DNA from: Lewinellaceae bacterium
GTDB taxonomy: Bacteria > Bacteroidota > Bacteroidia > Chitinophagales > Saprospiraceae
NCBI GenBank assembly: GCA_020636075.1
Contig: JACJYO010000002.1
Span: 744,001-808,000, forward strand
DNA length: 64,000 bases
Direction: 5' to 3'
Positions 45,017 through 53,460 of the stretch are shown here, one piece after another. The translations under genes and the position numbers were made by a program. Every line of letters begins with the position of its first letter. Position 1 is the first letter of the stretch. Under the pieces are notes generated by a model. That model had not been told where the DNA came from, searched no databases, and saw nothing but the letters and a program-made list of their open reading frames with translations.

Positions 45017-45024
45017 CAAATGTA
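45017..45024 (-). promoter_or_regulatory. Predicted -7 box for the symporter-GH1-GH5 unit
   Basis: TACATTTG, a perfect TAnnTTTG match, is read on the minus strand at 45024-45017, 38 bases before the symporter start. No convincing -33 TTTG is seen at the usual distance. Confidence 0.4.
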
Positions 45025-45194
45025 AGCGCAGTTTTGGCGAACGATAGGGGGAGATTTTAACTGGAATACGGGGGTATTTCGATCAATCCTTGGCAGAAAT
45101 GCCAGGGTAGGCGTACTGTTATGTTTTACTGAAAACGACTGCAAGTACCAGCGTTAAAACAGTATGCACCCGACAAGGCCACCCGCAAAGCGCT

Positions 45195-45202
45195 TAACTT
45201 TG
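45195..45202 (+). promoter_or_regulatory. Predicted -7 box for the haloperoxidase-like gene
   Basis: TAACTTTG, a perfect TAnnTTTG match, lies 36 bases before the ATG at 45239. No clear -33 partner was found. The position favours the 45239 start over an in-frame upstream start at 45164. Confidence 0.4.
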
Positions 45203-45238
45203 CCGGTAAATCTCCCAACACCGATTTCCTGTTCAATT

Positions 45239-47410
45239 ATGAAAAACACACTACTTCTGATCGCCGTCCTTTTGCTGGTTGGCCAGGCTGTATCCGCCCA
45301 GCACTCCATCGCCCGCCGCTGGAACGAAGAACTGCTCCACGCCATCAGCACCGACCTCGCCCGGCCAACCGTGCACGCCCGAAATCTGTTCCACGTTTCG
45401 GTAGCCATGTACGATGCCTGGGCCGTGTACAACCCAAATGCCGACACCTACCTACTGGGAAAAACCGTGCATGGATTCACCTGCCCGTATCATCCCACGC
45501 CACCGCCGGCCGATGTGCGCGCTGCCCAGGAGAAAGCGATCAGTTATGCCGTTTACCGGGTCATGAAGCATCGTTTTGCAGAATCGCCCGGCAAGGAGAC
45601 AATCTTTGCCGAGATGGACGATTTAATGGATTCGCTCGGGTACAGCACGGCAATTACCTCGACCAATTACAAATGCGGCCCCGCTGAAATGGGCAATTAC
45701 ATTGCCCGGTTTATTTTGGAATACGGCCTGCAGGACGGCTCCAATGAAGCCAATGGATACGCTAACGAATACTACAAGCCGGTGAATCCGCCCATGCGCA
45801 TGACCGACCCCGGCAACCCGAACATCATCGATCTTAACCGCTGGCAACCGCTGCAGTTTACCCAGTTTGTCGACCAGAGCGGCAACCCGCTGGGTAGTAT
45901 TATTACACCGTTTTTGAGTCCGGAATGGGGCAATGTCGCGCCATTTTCCCTGCAACCGCAGGACGCAACGGAACACATGCGCGACGGGCATACCTACATC
46001 GTGTATCACGACCCGGGTCCACCGCCCTACCTGGACACCACAACTGTCGGCGGCCTGTCGGAAGAATACAAATGGGGGCATGAGTTGGTAGCGATCTGGA
46101 GCTCCTTGCTTGATCCAGCCGATGGGGTGCTCATTGACATTTCACCAGCCTCGATGGGAAACAACAGCTCCTACCCTACCGACATTCCCGGCCTGCGCGA
46201 TTTTTACAATGTGGAAGACGGTGGCGACGACAGCCCGGGGCGCCCGCTCAATCCCAAAACCGGTTTGCCATACACCCCACAGATCGTTCCCCGCGGCGAT
46301 TTCACGCGATCTATCGCTGAATTTTGGGCCGACGGGCCAAGTTCTGTCACCCCGCCGGGTCATTGGTTTAAAATCCTGAATTATGTAAACGATCAGCCCG
46401 GTCTGGTCAAAAAAATTCGCGGCGAAGGGCCTTTATGCGACAATCTGGAGTGGGACGTGAAGGCCTACTTCGCCCTTGGCGGCGCCATGCACGATGTAGC
46501 CATAACTGCCTGGGGGATCAAAGGCTGGTATGATAGTGCCCGACCGGTTTCCGCGATCCGTGGCATGGCGGAACTCGGTCAAAGCTCCGACCCCAATTTG
46601 CCCAACTACCACCCGGGTGGCTTAACCCTTAAACCCGGATATATCGAGACAATCAAGGCCGGTGACCCGTTGGAAGGTGTTGATGGTCAGTATATTGGTG
46701 AAATAAAATTGCTTGCATGGAAAGGTCCGGCGTTTATCACCAACCCTAAAAACGATGTAGCCGGCGTTGGCTGGATCAGAGCTGCCGAGTGGTGGCCTTA
46801 CCAGCGCCCGTCGTTCGTCACACCGCCATTCGCAGGCTATATCTCCGGCCACTCGACCTACAGCCGGGCTGCGGCGGAATTACTCACAGCACTCACCGGT
46901 GATCCCTATTTTCCGGGCGGTCTGGGTGAGTATTTTTGCCCGCAATATGAGTTTCTGGTTTTTGAAGACGGGCCCAGCGTCGATGTTACGCTGCAATGGG
47001 CAACCTACCGGGACGCCTCGGATCAGTGCAGCCTGTCGCGCATTTACGGCGGCATTCACCCCCCGGTAGACGACATTCCCGGCCGCCATATCGGGATTAC
47101 GATCGGGTTGGAGGCACTGGCCTTTGCCGAGCAGTATTTTACTAAAACAACGCTGCCTTACGAGGCCTCGGAATTTCGGATTTTCCCAAATCCAACGACC
47201 TGTGTTGTTCAAATTGAGGATACGATCGAGGGAAGCATCCCCGTTCAGGTGCACCACATCGACGGTCGCCTGGCTATGACCACGGATTTGGAATTTGTAA
47301 ATCACCAGGCAATCCTGAACCTGGATGCCCTGGCTCCGGGAGTTTACCTGGTGACCGGTCTGGATGATTCCGGGAACCGGCGTTTTCAGGAAAAAGTCGT
47401 GCGGCTCTGA
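45239..47410 (+). CDS. Vanadium-dependent haloperoxidase-like secreted protein with T9SS tail
   Basis: The 723-residue protein has a signal peptide (LLLIAVLLLVGQAVSAQ). The all-helical PAP2/vanadium-haloperoxidase fold is shown by LFHVSVAMYDAWAVYNPNAD near the start, DVKAYFALGGAMHDVAITAW, YDSARPVSAIRGM, the active-site segment YISGHSTYSRAAAELL, and RIYGGIHPPVDDIPGRHIG, which supplies the vanadate-binding His/Arg region. The last 80 residues are a T9SS type A domain (IFPNPTTCVVQIED ... LAPGVYLVTG). Family members oxidise halides with hydrogen peroxide or act as acid phosphatases; many Bacteroidota members are uncharacterised. It ends 6 bases from the convergent metallopeptidase gene, so the two transcripts must meet. 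Confidence 0.88.
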   Translation: MKNTLLLIAVLLLVGQAVSAQHSIARRWNEELLHAISTDLARPTVHARNLFHVSVAMYDAWAVYNPNADTYLLGKTVHGFTCPYHPTPPPADVRAAQEKAISYAVYRVMKHRFAESPGKETIFAEMDDLMDSLGYSTAITSTNYKCGPAEMGNYIARFILEYGLQDGSNEANGYANEYYKPVNPPMRMTDPGNPNIIDLNRWQPLQFTQFVDQSGNPLGSIITPFLSPEWGNVAPFSLQPQDATEHMRDGHTYIVYHDPGPPPYLDTTTVGGLSEEYKWGHELVAIWSSLLDPADGVLIDISPASMGNNSSYPTDIPGLRDFYNVEDGGDDSPGRPLNPKTGLPYTPQIVPRGDFTRSIAEFWADGPSSVTPPGHWFKILNYVNDQPGLVKKIRGEGPLCDNLEWDVKAYFALGGAMHDVAITAWGIKGWYDSARPVSAIRGMAELGQSSDPNLPNYHPGGLTLKPGYIETIKAGDPLEGVDGQYIGEIKLLAWKGPAFITNPKNDVAGVGWIRAAEWWPYQRPSFVTPPFAGYISGHSTYSRAAAELLTALTGDPYFPGGLGEYFCPQYEFLVFEDGPSVDVTLQWATYRDASDQCSLSRIYGGIHPPVDDIPGRHIGITIGLEALAFAEQYFTKTTLPYEASEFRIFPNPTTCVVQIEDTIEGSIPVQVHHIDGRLAMTTDLEFVNHQAILNLDALAPGVYLVTGLDDSGNRRFQEKVVRL

Positions 47411-47416
47411 GCGCTA

Positions 47417-48490
47417 TCAGTATCGGCGGGTATAATAAAGGACCGTGCCTACCGGAAGCCCGTTTGGCATATTCGTTTCGGCCATGGTGAGGCTCATGTA
47501 ATTGTTACCGTTGAACGCAATCGCCAGCGTAGAGTAGTACTGCGTACCGGCATACTGTTCCATGTAATACCCCCGCTGTACTTGCCAGCTGACATACACC
47601 GTATTGGCAAGGATACCATTCATATACAGGTAACCCACGCCAGTGCCATTTGCGTTCAGCGTAACAATGTTGTTTATGTTGGAGTATCCGTCGGAGTACG
47701 TCGCTTCCCATTGGCCAACCAGGGCATTCCGGAACAACTGGTCGGATACGGCGGTCTGATCAACCTGGGGTTGGGTTGGTGGTTTCTTTTCAATTTCCGG
47801 AAGTTTGGCCCCGGAGTCTTTCCCCTGTGGTTCGGACTTAGTCGGTTGGTTTGTGTTTTTGGGTGGTGTGGTGTCCTCAGTTCGATCTCCGTCCCGTTCG
47901 GCGCGGTGCCGGTGCACTTCCTGGGCATTTTTCCACCCGCTGGCCATGGCCTCCGCGCGGGCGCGGGCTGGTGGATGTGTATTGCTTTCGCCGGTGGATT
48001 GAAGCAGTTCGATGCCGGCTTGTGCTTCTTCGAGCGATGCGCCGAGGTTGTAGAGGACGCCTCCGGCAAACTTGTCGGCCTGGAGTTCCAGCACCTTGCG
48101 TTTTTTTGAGTCGGAAATAGTAAAATCGTCATTGTTCAGGTGGTGCCCGATTTCATGCGCCAGCACACAATAGGCGCCCCAGCGGACCTTTCCGGTTTCT
48201 TTGAATTTTTCCAAAAACGTGGTGTTGTACAAAATGTATCGCTGGCGGCCTTCTGTGGTGGCCAGGGCATTTTTGCAATCGGCCGATTTGACCACGAAAT
48301 TTTTAGCCAGGTTTACCGAGTTCAGAATTTCACCCACAATACGGTCGGCTTCTTTGGAAGCGTCGAAGGTGTAAAAATCTGTTTGCTCTTCTTCCCCGTC
48401 GAAGGAGCAGGAGTGCTCGATAGAGATTAGGGTTTGGGCGGGGAGGGTTGTGGAAAAGCAAAACGCTAAGAATAAAATTGCATATTTCAT
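47417..48490 (-). CDS. Secreted zinc metallopeptidase-like protein with C-terminal beta domain
   Basis: The 357-residue protein has a signal peptide (LFLAFCFSTTLPAQ). Residues about 20-180 contain an M48-like zinc site: LAHEIGHHLNND (His112, Glu113, His116) and ELQADKFAGG (Glu135). A Pro/Lys/Thr-rich linker follows (about 200-260), then a roughly 100-residue beta domain (ALVGQWEATYSDGY ... GTVLYYTRRY) that looks lipocalin-like. The N-terminal half is clearly paralogous to the gene at 49264-50460. It is the last gene of a three-gene run, 41 bases after the membrane EAD-like protein. An in-frame start at 48535 exists but precedes the signal peptide. The substrate is unknown. Confidence 0.82.
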   Translation of the reverse strand: MKYAILFLAFCFSTTLPAQTLISIEHSCSFDGEEEQTDFYTFDASKEADRIVGEILNSVNLAKNFVVKSADCKNALATTEGRQRYILYNTTFLEKFKETGKVRWGAYCVLAHEIGHHLNNDDFTISDSKKRKVLELQADKFAGGVLYNLGASLEEAQAGIELLQSTGESNTHPPARARAEAMASGWKNAQEVHRHRAERDGDRTEDTTPPKNTNQPTKSEPQGKDSGAKLPEIEKKPPTQPQVDQTAVSDQLFRNALVGQWEATYSDGYSNINNIVTLNANGTGVGYLYMNGILANTVYVSWQVQRGYYMEQYAGTQYYSTLAIAFNGNNYMSLTMAETNMPNGLPVGTVLYYTRRY

Positions 48491-48531
48491 GGTGAGTGGG
48501 TTTTTAATCTGTAGCATGGAAAAAACGAATC

Positions 48532-49260
48532 TCACATTTTTTCAATAACCCCCAACAGTGCCAACGCGATGCGGTTGTATTCCCGCTGGGCAGCTTTGGG
48601 ATCAGCGACCCCGAGTGCAAGTTGTTCGCGATTTTGGTTGAACTGGTTTTGCAAAAGGGCCAGGTCATTGAGCACGCCCGGGTTTTTGCCGGCAAACCAC
48701 TGGTTTAGGTTGGCAAACAATTCCGGAAATTTAGCCAGCACGAATAGCTCCAGCGCTTCCGCACGCGGCAGGTTTTGTATGGCTTTTGCCTTGGCAAGCG
48801 CCTTGGCAGCATGATCGCCCATTATTTTTTCATTGGGTACAAAAGTGGTTTCCCGGCGCAAAAACAACAGTCCGAATATACTGAGCAATACCAGTTGGAA
48901 CGCCGCCGGACGAAATCCGGCCTGCCGGAAATAATCCACCAGCGACTGGGTCTCAGGGCGCGCCCGCATACCCAGCGCGGTGAGCAGCACCCAAAGCAGA
49001 TATGCCGCCGTAATGACCAAAATAATGCGAAATACCGGCTTGAAGATGTGTTTGCCGGGGTTGAGATTTAGTATGGCTGCCAGGAGCAAGAAGCCAAATC
49101 CCGGCAGCAGGTTGAGAACTGCCCAAAGCCAGGGTGTTCCGCCGGCTCCGACAAACACCCCGTTGAGTTCCTGTATGGTAAGTAACAGTAAAGTTGGCGT
49201 TGCCAAAACGAGCCAGGCCCAGAGCAATTTTTTACGGATTTCAGAAAGCAGAAGGAGCAT
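48532..49260 (-). CDS. Four-helix membrane protein with EAD11-like cytoplasmic tail
   Basis: The 242-residue protein has four membrane helices at about 12-32, 44-66, 75-98 and 118-136, then a soluble helical tail (about 160-242). The tail reads IQNLPRAEALELFVLAKF ... NDLALLQNQFNQNREQLALG ... REYNRIALALLGVIEKM. The pattern LLQ-xx-aromatic-N-xx-K/R-xQ-xxx-G, followed by a QR and IxxAL helix, matches the EAD11 region of the TIR gene at 572-1414 in this same window. EADs are small helical recruitment domains linked to conflict and signalling effectors (family knowledge). The gene starts 3 bases after one secreted metallopeptidase and ends 41 bases before another. The EAD assignment is by eye and needs a profile search. 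Confidence 0.65.
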   Translation of the reverse strand: MLLLLSEIRKKLLWAWLVLATPTLLLLTIQELNGVFVGAGGTPWLWAVLNLLPGFGFLLLAAILNLNPGKHIFKPVFRIILVITAAYLLWVLLTALGMRARPETQSLVDYFRQAGFRPAAFQLVLLSIFGLLFLRRETTFVPNEKIMGDHAAKALAKAKAIQNLPRAEALELFVLAKFPELFANLNQWFAGKNPGVLNDLALLQNQFNQNREQLALGVADPKAAQREYNRIALALLGVIEKM

Positions 49261-49263
49261 TGT

Positions 49264-50460
49264 CTATTGTTTTAACCAGGTTTCCAGACCACTTTTCTTC
49301 AAATGCTCCCCTGCCGACAAGTGGCAAGGACAGTTTTGCGTCGGTCGCTGGTTGGCCTCGGGTACTTCAAATTCATACACCAACATTTCCACGGTATGAT
49401 CTGGCGTATAGGGTGCATTGGCCACCGATTTGGGCAGGCGGTTCACGGCCTGGTTGAACCAGTCTTTTGCGGCTTCTTTGCTGATTTGTTCGCCTTTGGC
49501 ATTGAAATTCTGGTTGGTGACGATAAAAACAAAAATACGCAAATGCGCCTTGCGCGGGAAAACCAGCGATTTCAGGTAACTAAGTGTCAATCCGAAATTT
49601 TCCTGCACCGGAAGTTCCTTCCAGCGGTCCTTGTCCGGAAGTGCAGCGCCGTCCGATTGGTATTGCTCGATCTGGGTGATAATGGCAAAACCATCGGGAA
49701 CAGACATGTACCGGCGTGGATATTGTTTGGCACTTAGCGGCTGCACCAGTTTTTGCGCCACTTGTCCTAAGGTGGAACAACCATTGAAATTGCGGGGCGC
49801 CAGTTCCAATTGCTGATAACAGGGCGGCGGCGGGAAGGGAAAGGCAGCGTCCATAAAGCGCCGCATCGAGGCATCGTCCTCAAACAGGAGCCCTTCAACC
49901 TGCAAGGCGTCTTCGTGTTTTTTTAACCCTTTTTGCGCAGATTCCAGCCAGTTGTTGCTCCAGACATGGCTGAACTGGTGACCATCTCTTCCAAAAATAA
50001 AGGGCAACGCGGTATTTTGAAATCCTTTGCGCGAGAGCACATATCCCATGAACAGGTTGGCTTCGTCCTCTTCTCCAGCCTGAAATTCAGCCTGCAAACT
50101 ATGGTTGTTCACATGATGGCCGATTTCGTGCGCTACACCGGAGTATGCCTGCAAGTCGGTGGCGCGCTCCAGAAAATCCTGACTCCAAAGCAGGTAGCGT
50201 TTACCATCGGCGACCACGGCACTGATGCTCTCCACGTTGGTTTGGATGAGCGTAAAATTTTGCTCCAGGTCACCGCCGAGTTTCAAAACATCGGCCACCA
50301 GATTTTCCATCACCGGTGATCCGGAGGTAAAGGTGTACAGTTCTTCATCCAACTCCGTGCCGCCGAAGTTGCAGTGCCGGCTGAGGTCGAGGTCGAGAAA
50401 TTCCTGGGCCGACAGCTGGTTAATAAGAATCAATAAGGGTAAGACAAACAAAATGCGCAT
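49264..50460 (-). CDS. Secreted zinc metallopeptidase-like protein with uncharacterised C-terminal half
   Basis: The 398-residue protein has a signal peptide (LLILINQLSAQ). Residues about 20-180 are paralogous to the 47417 gene and hold GVAHEIGHHVNNHS (His111, Glu112, His115) with a candidate third ligand in GEEDEANLF (Glu131), where the usual AD is replaced by AN. The C-terminal half (about 230-398) is different from its paralogue: YMSVPDGFAIITQIEQY, LKSLVFPRKAHLRIFVFIVT and a Cys-rich end QNCPCHLSAGEHL. I do not recognise this domain. It heads the three-gene run and begins 59 bases after the TonB-dependent receptor gene, so transcription may continue from there. Confidence 0.8.
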   Translation of the reverse strand: MRILFVLPLLILINQLSAQEFLDLDLSRHCNFGGTELDEELYTFTSGSPVMENLVADVLKLGGDLEQNFTLIQTNVESISAVVADGKRYLLWSQDFLERATDLQAYSGVAHEIGHHVNNHSLQAEFQAGEEDEANLFMGYVLSRKGFQNTALPFIFGRDGHQFSHVWSNNWLESAQKGLKKHEDALQVEGLLFEDDASMRRFMDAAFPFPPPPCYQQLELAPRNFNGCSTLGQVAQKLVQPLSAKQYPRRYMSVPDGFAIITQIEQYQSDGAALPDKDRWKELPVQENFGLTLSYLKSLVFPRKAHLRIFVFIVTNQNFNAKGEQISKEAAKDWFNQAVNRLPKSVANAPYTPDHTVEMLVYEFEVPEANQRPTQNCPCHLSAGEHLKKSGLETWLKQ

Positions 50461-50519
50461 AACGCACAGGTATTTTTAAAATAAATACCAAGTTACGGCA
50501 TTTCGGATCACTTACGCAT

Positions 50520-52949
50520 TTATTCCGAAATCCTTCCGGCTTCCGCTTCGATCCCGGTCTGGCGTCTGCGCGATTTAATATTCTGGTTGCCAAACTGATA
50601 ACTCAAACTCAAGCTGACCCGGCGGCTATCCCAATTCCCGCTGCCATACGCCAACAAGCCGTTAAACTCGGAGTACCCGTCCCAACCGCTTTCAAAAAAC
50701 AGGTCGCTGACACCCAGGCGGACGTTGAGGCGATCTTGCAAAAATTTGCGTTGCAAACCAAGATCAAGGCTCCAGCTGGATTCGTACAAAAACACACCGC
50801 CCCAGACACCGGGGCCGGAATAGTAGCCGGAAATTTCGCCTTTAAATCCAGCCGGCAGATCGAAGGTATGCTGCTGGTAAATATTGTAGGTGAAAGCCTG
50901 TACATCCACGATTGCTCCATCGCCGTAATCGGCCTGATTGTCGAGATGAGACGCACTGACATTGAAATAGGCATTCCATTTTTTGGCGATCTGGACCGGT
51001 ATGCTGGCGTTGAAGCTGATAATCGTTTGATCGGCCAGGTTAGCCCAGGTGACAAAGCCTGCACGCGGGTCATCATCGTCTGGCGCGATGAGCCGGGTGA
51101 TTTGGTCGGTGGTACGGCTATAGGCCAGCTTGAAGTTGTAGCGGAAGGCCAGAGTATAGCCCAGTTCCAAATTATTTACGATTTCTGGCCGCAAAAAGGG
51201 ATTCCCTTTCCGATAGGAAAGCTGGCTGATCTGGTCATTGAAAGGGTTGAGCACGTCGTAATCGGGGCGATTTATACGCCGGCCGTAGTTAAGGGCGAGC
51301 GTATGCTTTGGGGCCAGTTTCCAGGTGAGGCCACCGCTAGGAAACCAGCTCAGGTAATTGAACTCAACCGGTGGTTCCTGCAGTTCCGGGCGAAAGGCTT
51401 CCAACATTCCTGTGGCATCCGTATGTTCGGCGCGCAGGCCGACCGACATGTTCCAGGCTTTGCCCAATTCGCGCACAAAATTCACATAGCCGGCATACAC
51501 CCTTTCGTCGTAGTCGAACAGGTTGGAGCGAAAATCATTGCGCACCGGGCCGTTGCTTAGTTCATCGTAAAATAAAAAGGTGTTATCCGATACTACCTGG
51601 GTCAGTTTGGCGCCTGCACCGAATATGCCGCCGAGCAATTTGTCTTCAAAATCCAGCTTGGCAGAGTAAATATCAATGTCCGTTGGCGTGTCAAAGCTGT
51701 TGATCACCTCGGTCAGCACCTCCGTTTCTGTGGCATCGTAATAGCGGTTAGGCTGGTAGCGTTCGGTTTCGTTTTGAAACTTGCCGTAATCCAGATCAAA
51801 GTTCAGGGTTCTTCCTTTGCCGCTGTCGAAGCGATAGTTGACATTATACGTCTGTTGCCGGCGCATTAGTTTGACGGAGCTTGTGGCAACCAGAATGCTA
51901 TCAATGTTTTCAGGCGCATTTTGATCCGACAGGGCAATGCGGTTGTAGGAATTGGGCTTGCCGTTGTGCTGCCCGCCGGATACCAAAAAGCCGATCGTAT
52001 GTTTTTTACTCAAAAAGAAATCGGTGCCAAGCCGGTAGTTGTAATTTTTCCCGTTGAAACGATTGTTGTTAATTTCATCCAGGACCAGGCCGTTCTGGTA
52101 GCTCAAAAAGTCCATATCCATATAGCCTTTGTTATAATTGCCGCCTAAAGTTCCAAAGGCATTCAGGCGCCGGTTTCGGTAGTTGCCGGTGCTGCTGACA
52201 TTGGCCCGGTGGTAGCGACCCTGGCTATACGTAGTGCTCACCGATCCGTTCGCACCTATGCTTTTATCCTTTTTGAGGCGTATATCGAGAATACCGGCAT
52301 TGCCTTCCGCCTCGTAGCGTGCTCCGGGGTTGGTAATAATTTCGATCCGGTCGATTTGATCAGCCGGCAGGTTTTCCAAATAATTGGACAGGTCGTCACC
52401 GGTAAGCGGCAGGCGTTTGCCATCGACATAAAGTAAAACACCGGAGCGCCCCAACACCGTGATATTGTTGTTGTTATCCACCGTGACACTGGGTGCTTTG
52501 CGCAGCAGGGAGATGGCGTCTGAACCCACACTGTTGATTGTACCGGCTACATTGAACACCATGCGGTCGGGCCGTACTTCTACCAACGCACGCGTGGCGG
52601 TGACTGTTACCTCGGCCAGTTCAGTGGCGCCGGAGGCAAAGGTTAAAATGCCCAAATCCACCGGGTTTCCCGATTCCAACTGAATATCTGGACGGTAAAG
52701 ATCATTCAAGCCCAAATAGGTCGCCTTCAGGAAAAATGTGCCGGCGCGCAGGTCCTTGAATTTAAAAACACCGGCCTCGTCTGTTGTTTCTACTTTGTAC
52801 AGGCTGCTGTCGGCGGCATTGAACAGGGCGACATTGGCAAATTCCACAGCAGCGCCGTCGGGGTCTTGCAAGACGCCGCGTAACACAGCCATTTGGGAAA
52901 AAAGGGTATAGGATAGGGATAGGAGTAGCAGGGTAGTTATGCTCCGCAT
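50520..52949 (-). CDS. TonB-dependent receptor, outer-membrane beta-barrel family
   Basis: The 809-residue protein has a signal peptide (LLLLSLSYTLFSQ), a CarboxypepD_reg/CNA-B-type domain at about 22-105 (LRGVLQDPDGAAVEFANV, AGVFKFKDLRAGTFFLKA), a plug domain (SLLRKAPSVTVDNNNNITV, VLLYVDGKRLPL, IDRIEIITNPGARYEAEGN), and a beta-barrel of the OMP_b-brl_3 type (LNYGRRINRPDYDVLNPF, YRKGNPFLRPEIVNNLELGY). Unlike SusC it lacks a SusD partner, and its plug start (NPGARYEAEGNAGILDIRL) is typical of receptors for peptides, siderophores or unknown ligands. The metallopeptidase run follows on the same strand after 59 bases, which suggests an outer-membrane function connected with proteolysis (inference). 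Confidence 0.93.
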   Translation of the reverse strand: MRSITTLLLLSLSYTLFSQMAVLRGVLQDPDGAAVEFANVALFNAADSSLYKVETTDEAGVFKFKDLRAGTFFLKATYLGLNDLYRPDIQLESGNPVDLGILTFASGATELAEVTVTATRALVEVRPDRMVFNVAGTINSVGSDAISLLRKAPSVTVDNNNNITVLGRSGVLLYVDGKRLPLTGDDLSNYLENLPADQIDRIEIITNPGARYEAEGNAGILDIRLKKDKSIGANGSVSTTYSQGRYHRANVSSTGNYRNRRLNAFGTLGGNYNKGYMDMDFLSYQNGLVLDEINNNRFNGKNYNYRLGTDFFLSKKHTIGFLVSGGQHNGKPNSYNRIALSDQNAPENIDSILVATSSVKLMRRQQTYNVNYRFDSGKGRTLNFDLDYGKFQNETERYQPNRYYDATETEVLTEVINSFDTPTDIDIYSAKLDFEDKLLGGIFGAGAKLTQVVSDNTFLFYDELSNGPVRNDFRSNLFDYDERVYAGYVNFVRELGKAWNMSVGLRAEHTDATGMLEAFRPELQEPPVEFNYLSWFPSGGLTWKLAPKHTLALNYGRRINRPDYDVLNPFNDQISQLSYRKGNPFLRPEIVNNLELGYTLAFRYNFKLAYSRTTDQITRLIAPDDDDPRAGFVTWANLADQTIISFNASIPVQIAKKWNAYFNVSASHLDNQADYGDGAIVDVQAFTYNIYQQHTFDLPAGFKGEISGYYSGPGVWGGVFLYESSWSLDLGLQRKFLQDRLNVRLGVSDLFFESGWDGYSEFNGLLAYGSGNWDSRRVSLSLSYQFGNQNIKSRRRQTGIEAEAGRISE

Positions 52950-53158
52950 GATTGGGTAGTCTTTGTTCTGTTAGCTTAAAATGACTGCATAAATAGCCCC
53001 GCGGTGTAGTTGAAAATAGTTTTATCGACAAACGATTCCTCGTTGGGTTTCAAGGGCGATGACGCCCGTTTGCGATGATGTAGTTTTAACTACAGGTACA
53101 CGAATGTCGACGTGATTTCTATGGTTTTACATATGTACCCGATAACGTGTTGTTAGTT

Positions 53159-53337
53159 CAGATGTCTCCCTTCGGTCGACATGACAGTCGTTTATTTTTA
53201 AAACTAAATTTTACCAGATTTCTCGCTACGCTCGAAATTGCGGCAGGGCGCAGGTAAAATTTCGAGCGTAGTGAGAAATCTGATTGGAATTAATCTTGTC
53301 ATTTCAATTTGTCATGTCGACCGGAGGGAGACATCTG
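53159..53337. repeat. 179-bp nested palindromic element in a divergent gap
   Basis: Outer arms 53159-53186 and 53310-53337 (28 bp, CAGATGTCTCCCTTCGGTCG...) are complementary with one mismatch. Inner arms 53215-53239 and 53258-53282 (25 bp, CAGATTTCTCGCTACGCTCG...) are also complementary with one mismatch. No coding potential. It occupies the 511-base gap between the divergent receptor and rlmF genes; the rest of the gap (52950-53158, 53338-53460) shows only a small 16-base palindrome at 53079-53094. Confidence 0.85.
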
Positions 53338-53460
53338 GATTCGATTATTATCGGTTTATAAAGTGAATCCGTTTGAGTCACGCCGACAATACGCCTTGAA
53401 TTTCATTTGCTTCCAAACAATTTCAATCGCGTCCGGGATTTAACCCCGACCTTTGCCCAC

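Noticed and set aside
11408..53337. CRISPR array
   Set aside because: All repeats found are palindromic, dispersed and without regular spacers; no cas gene is present.
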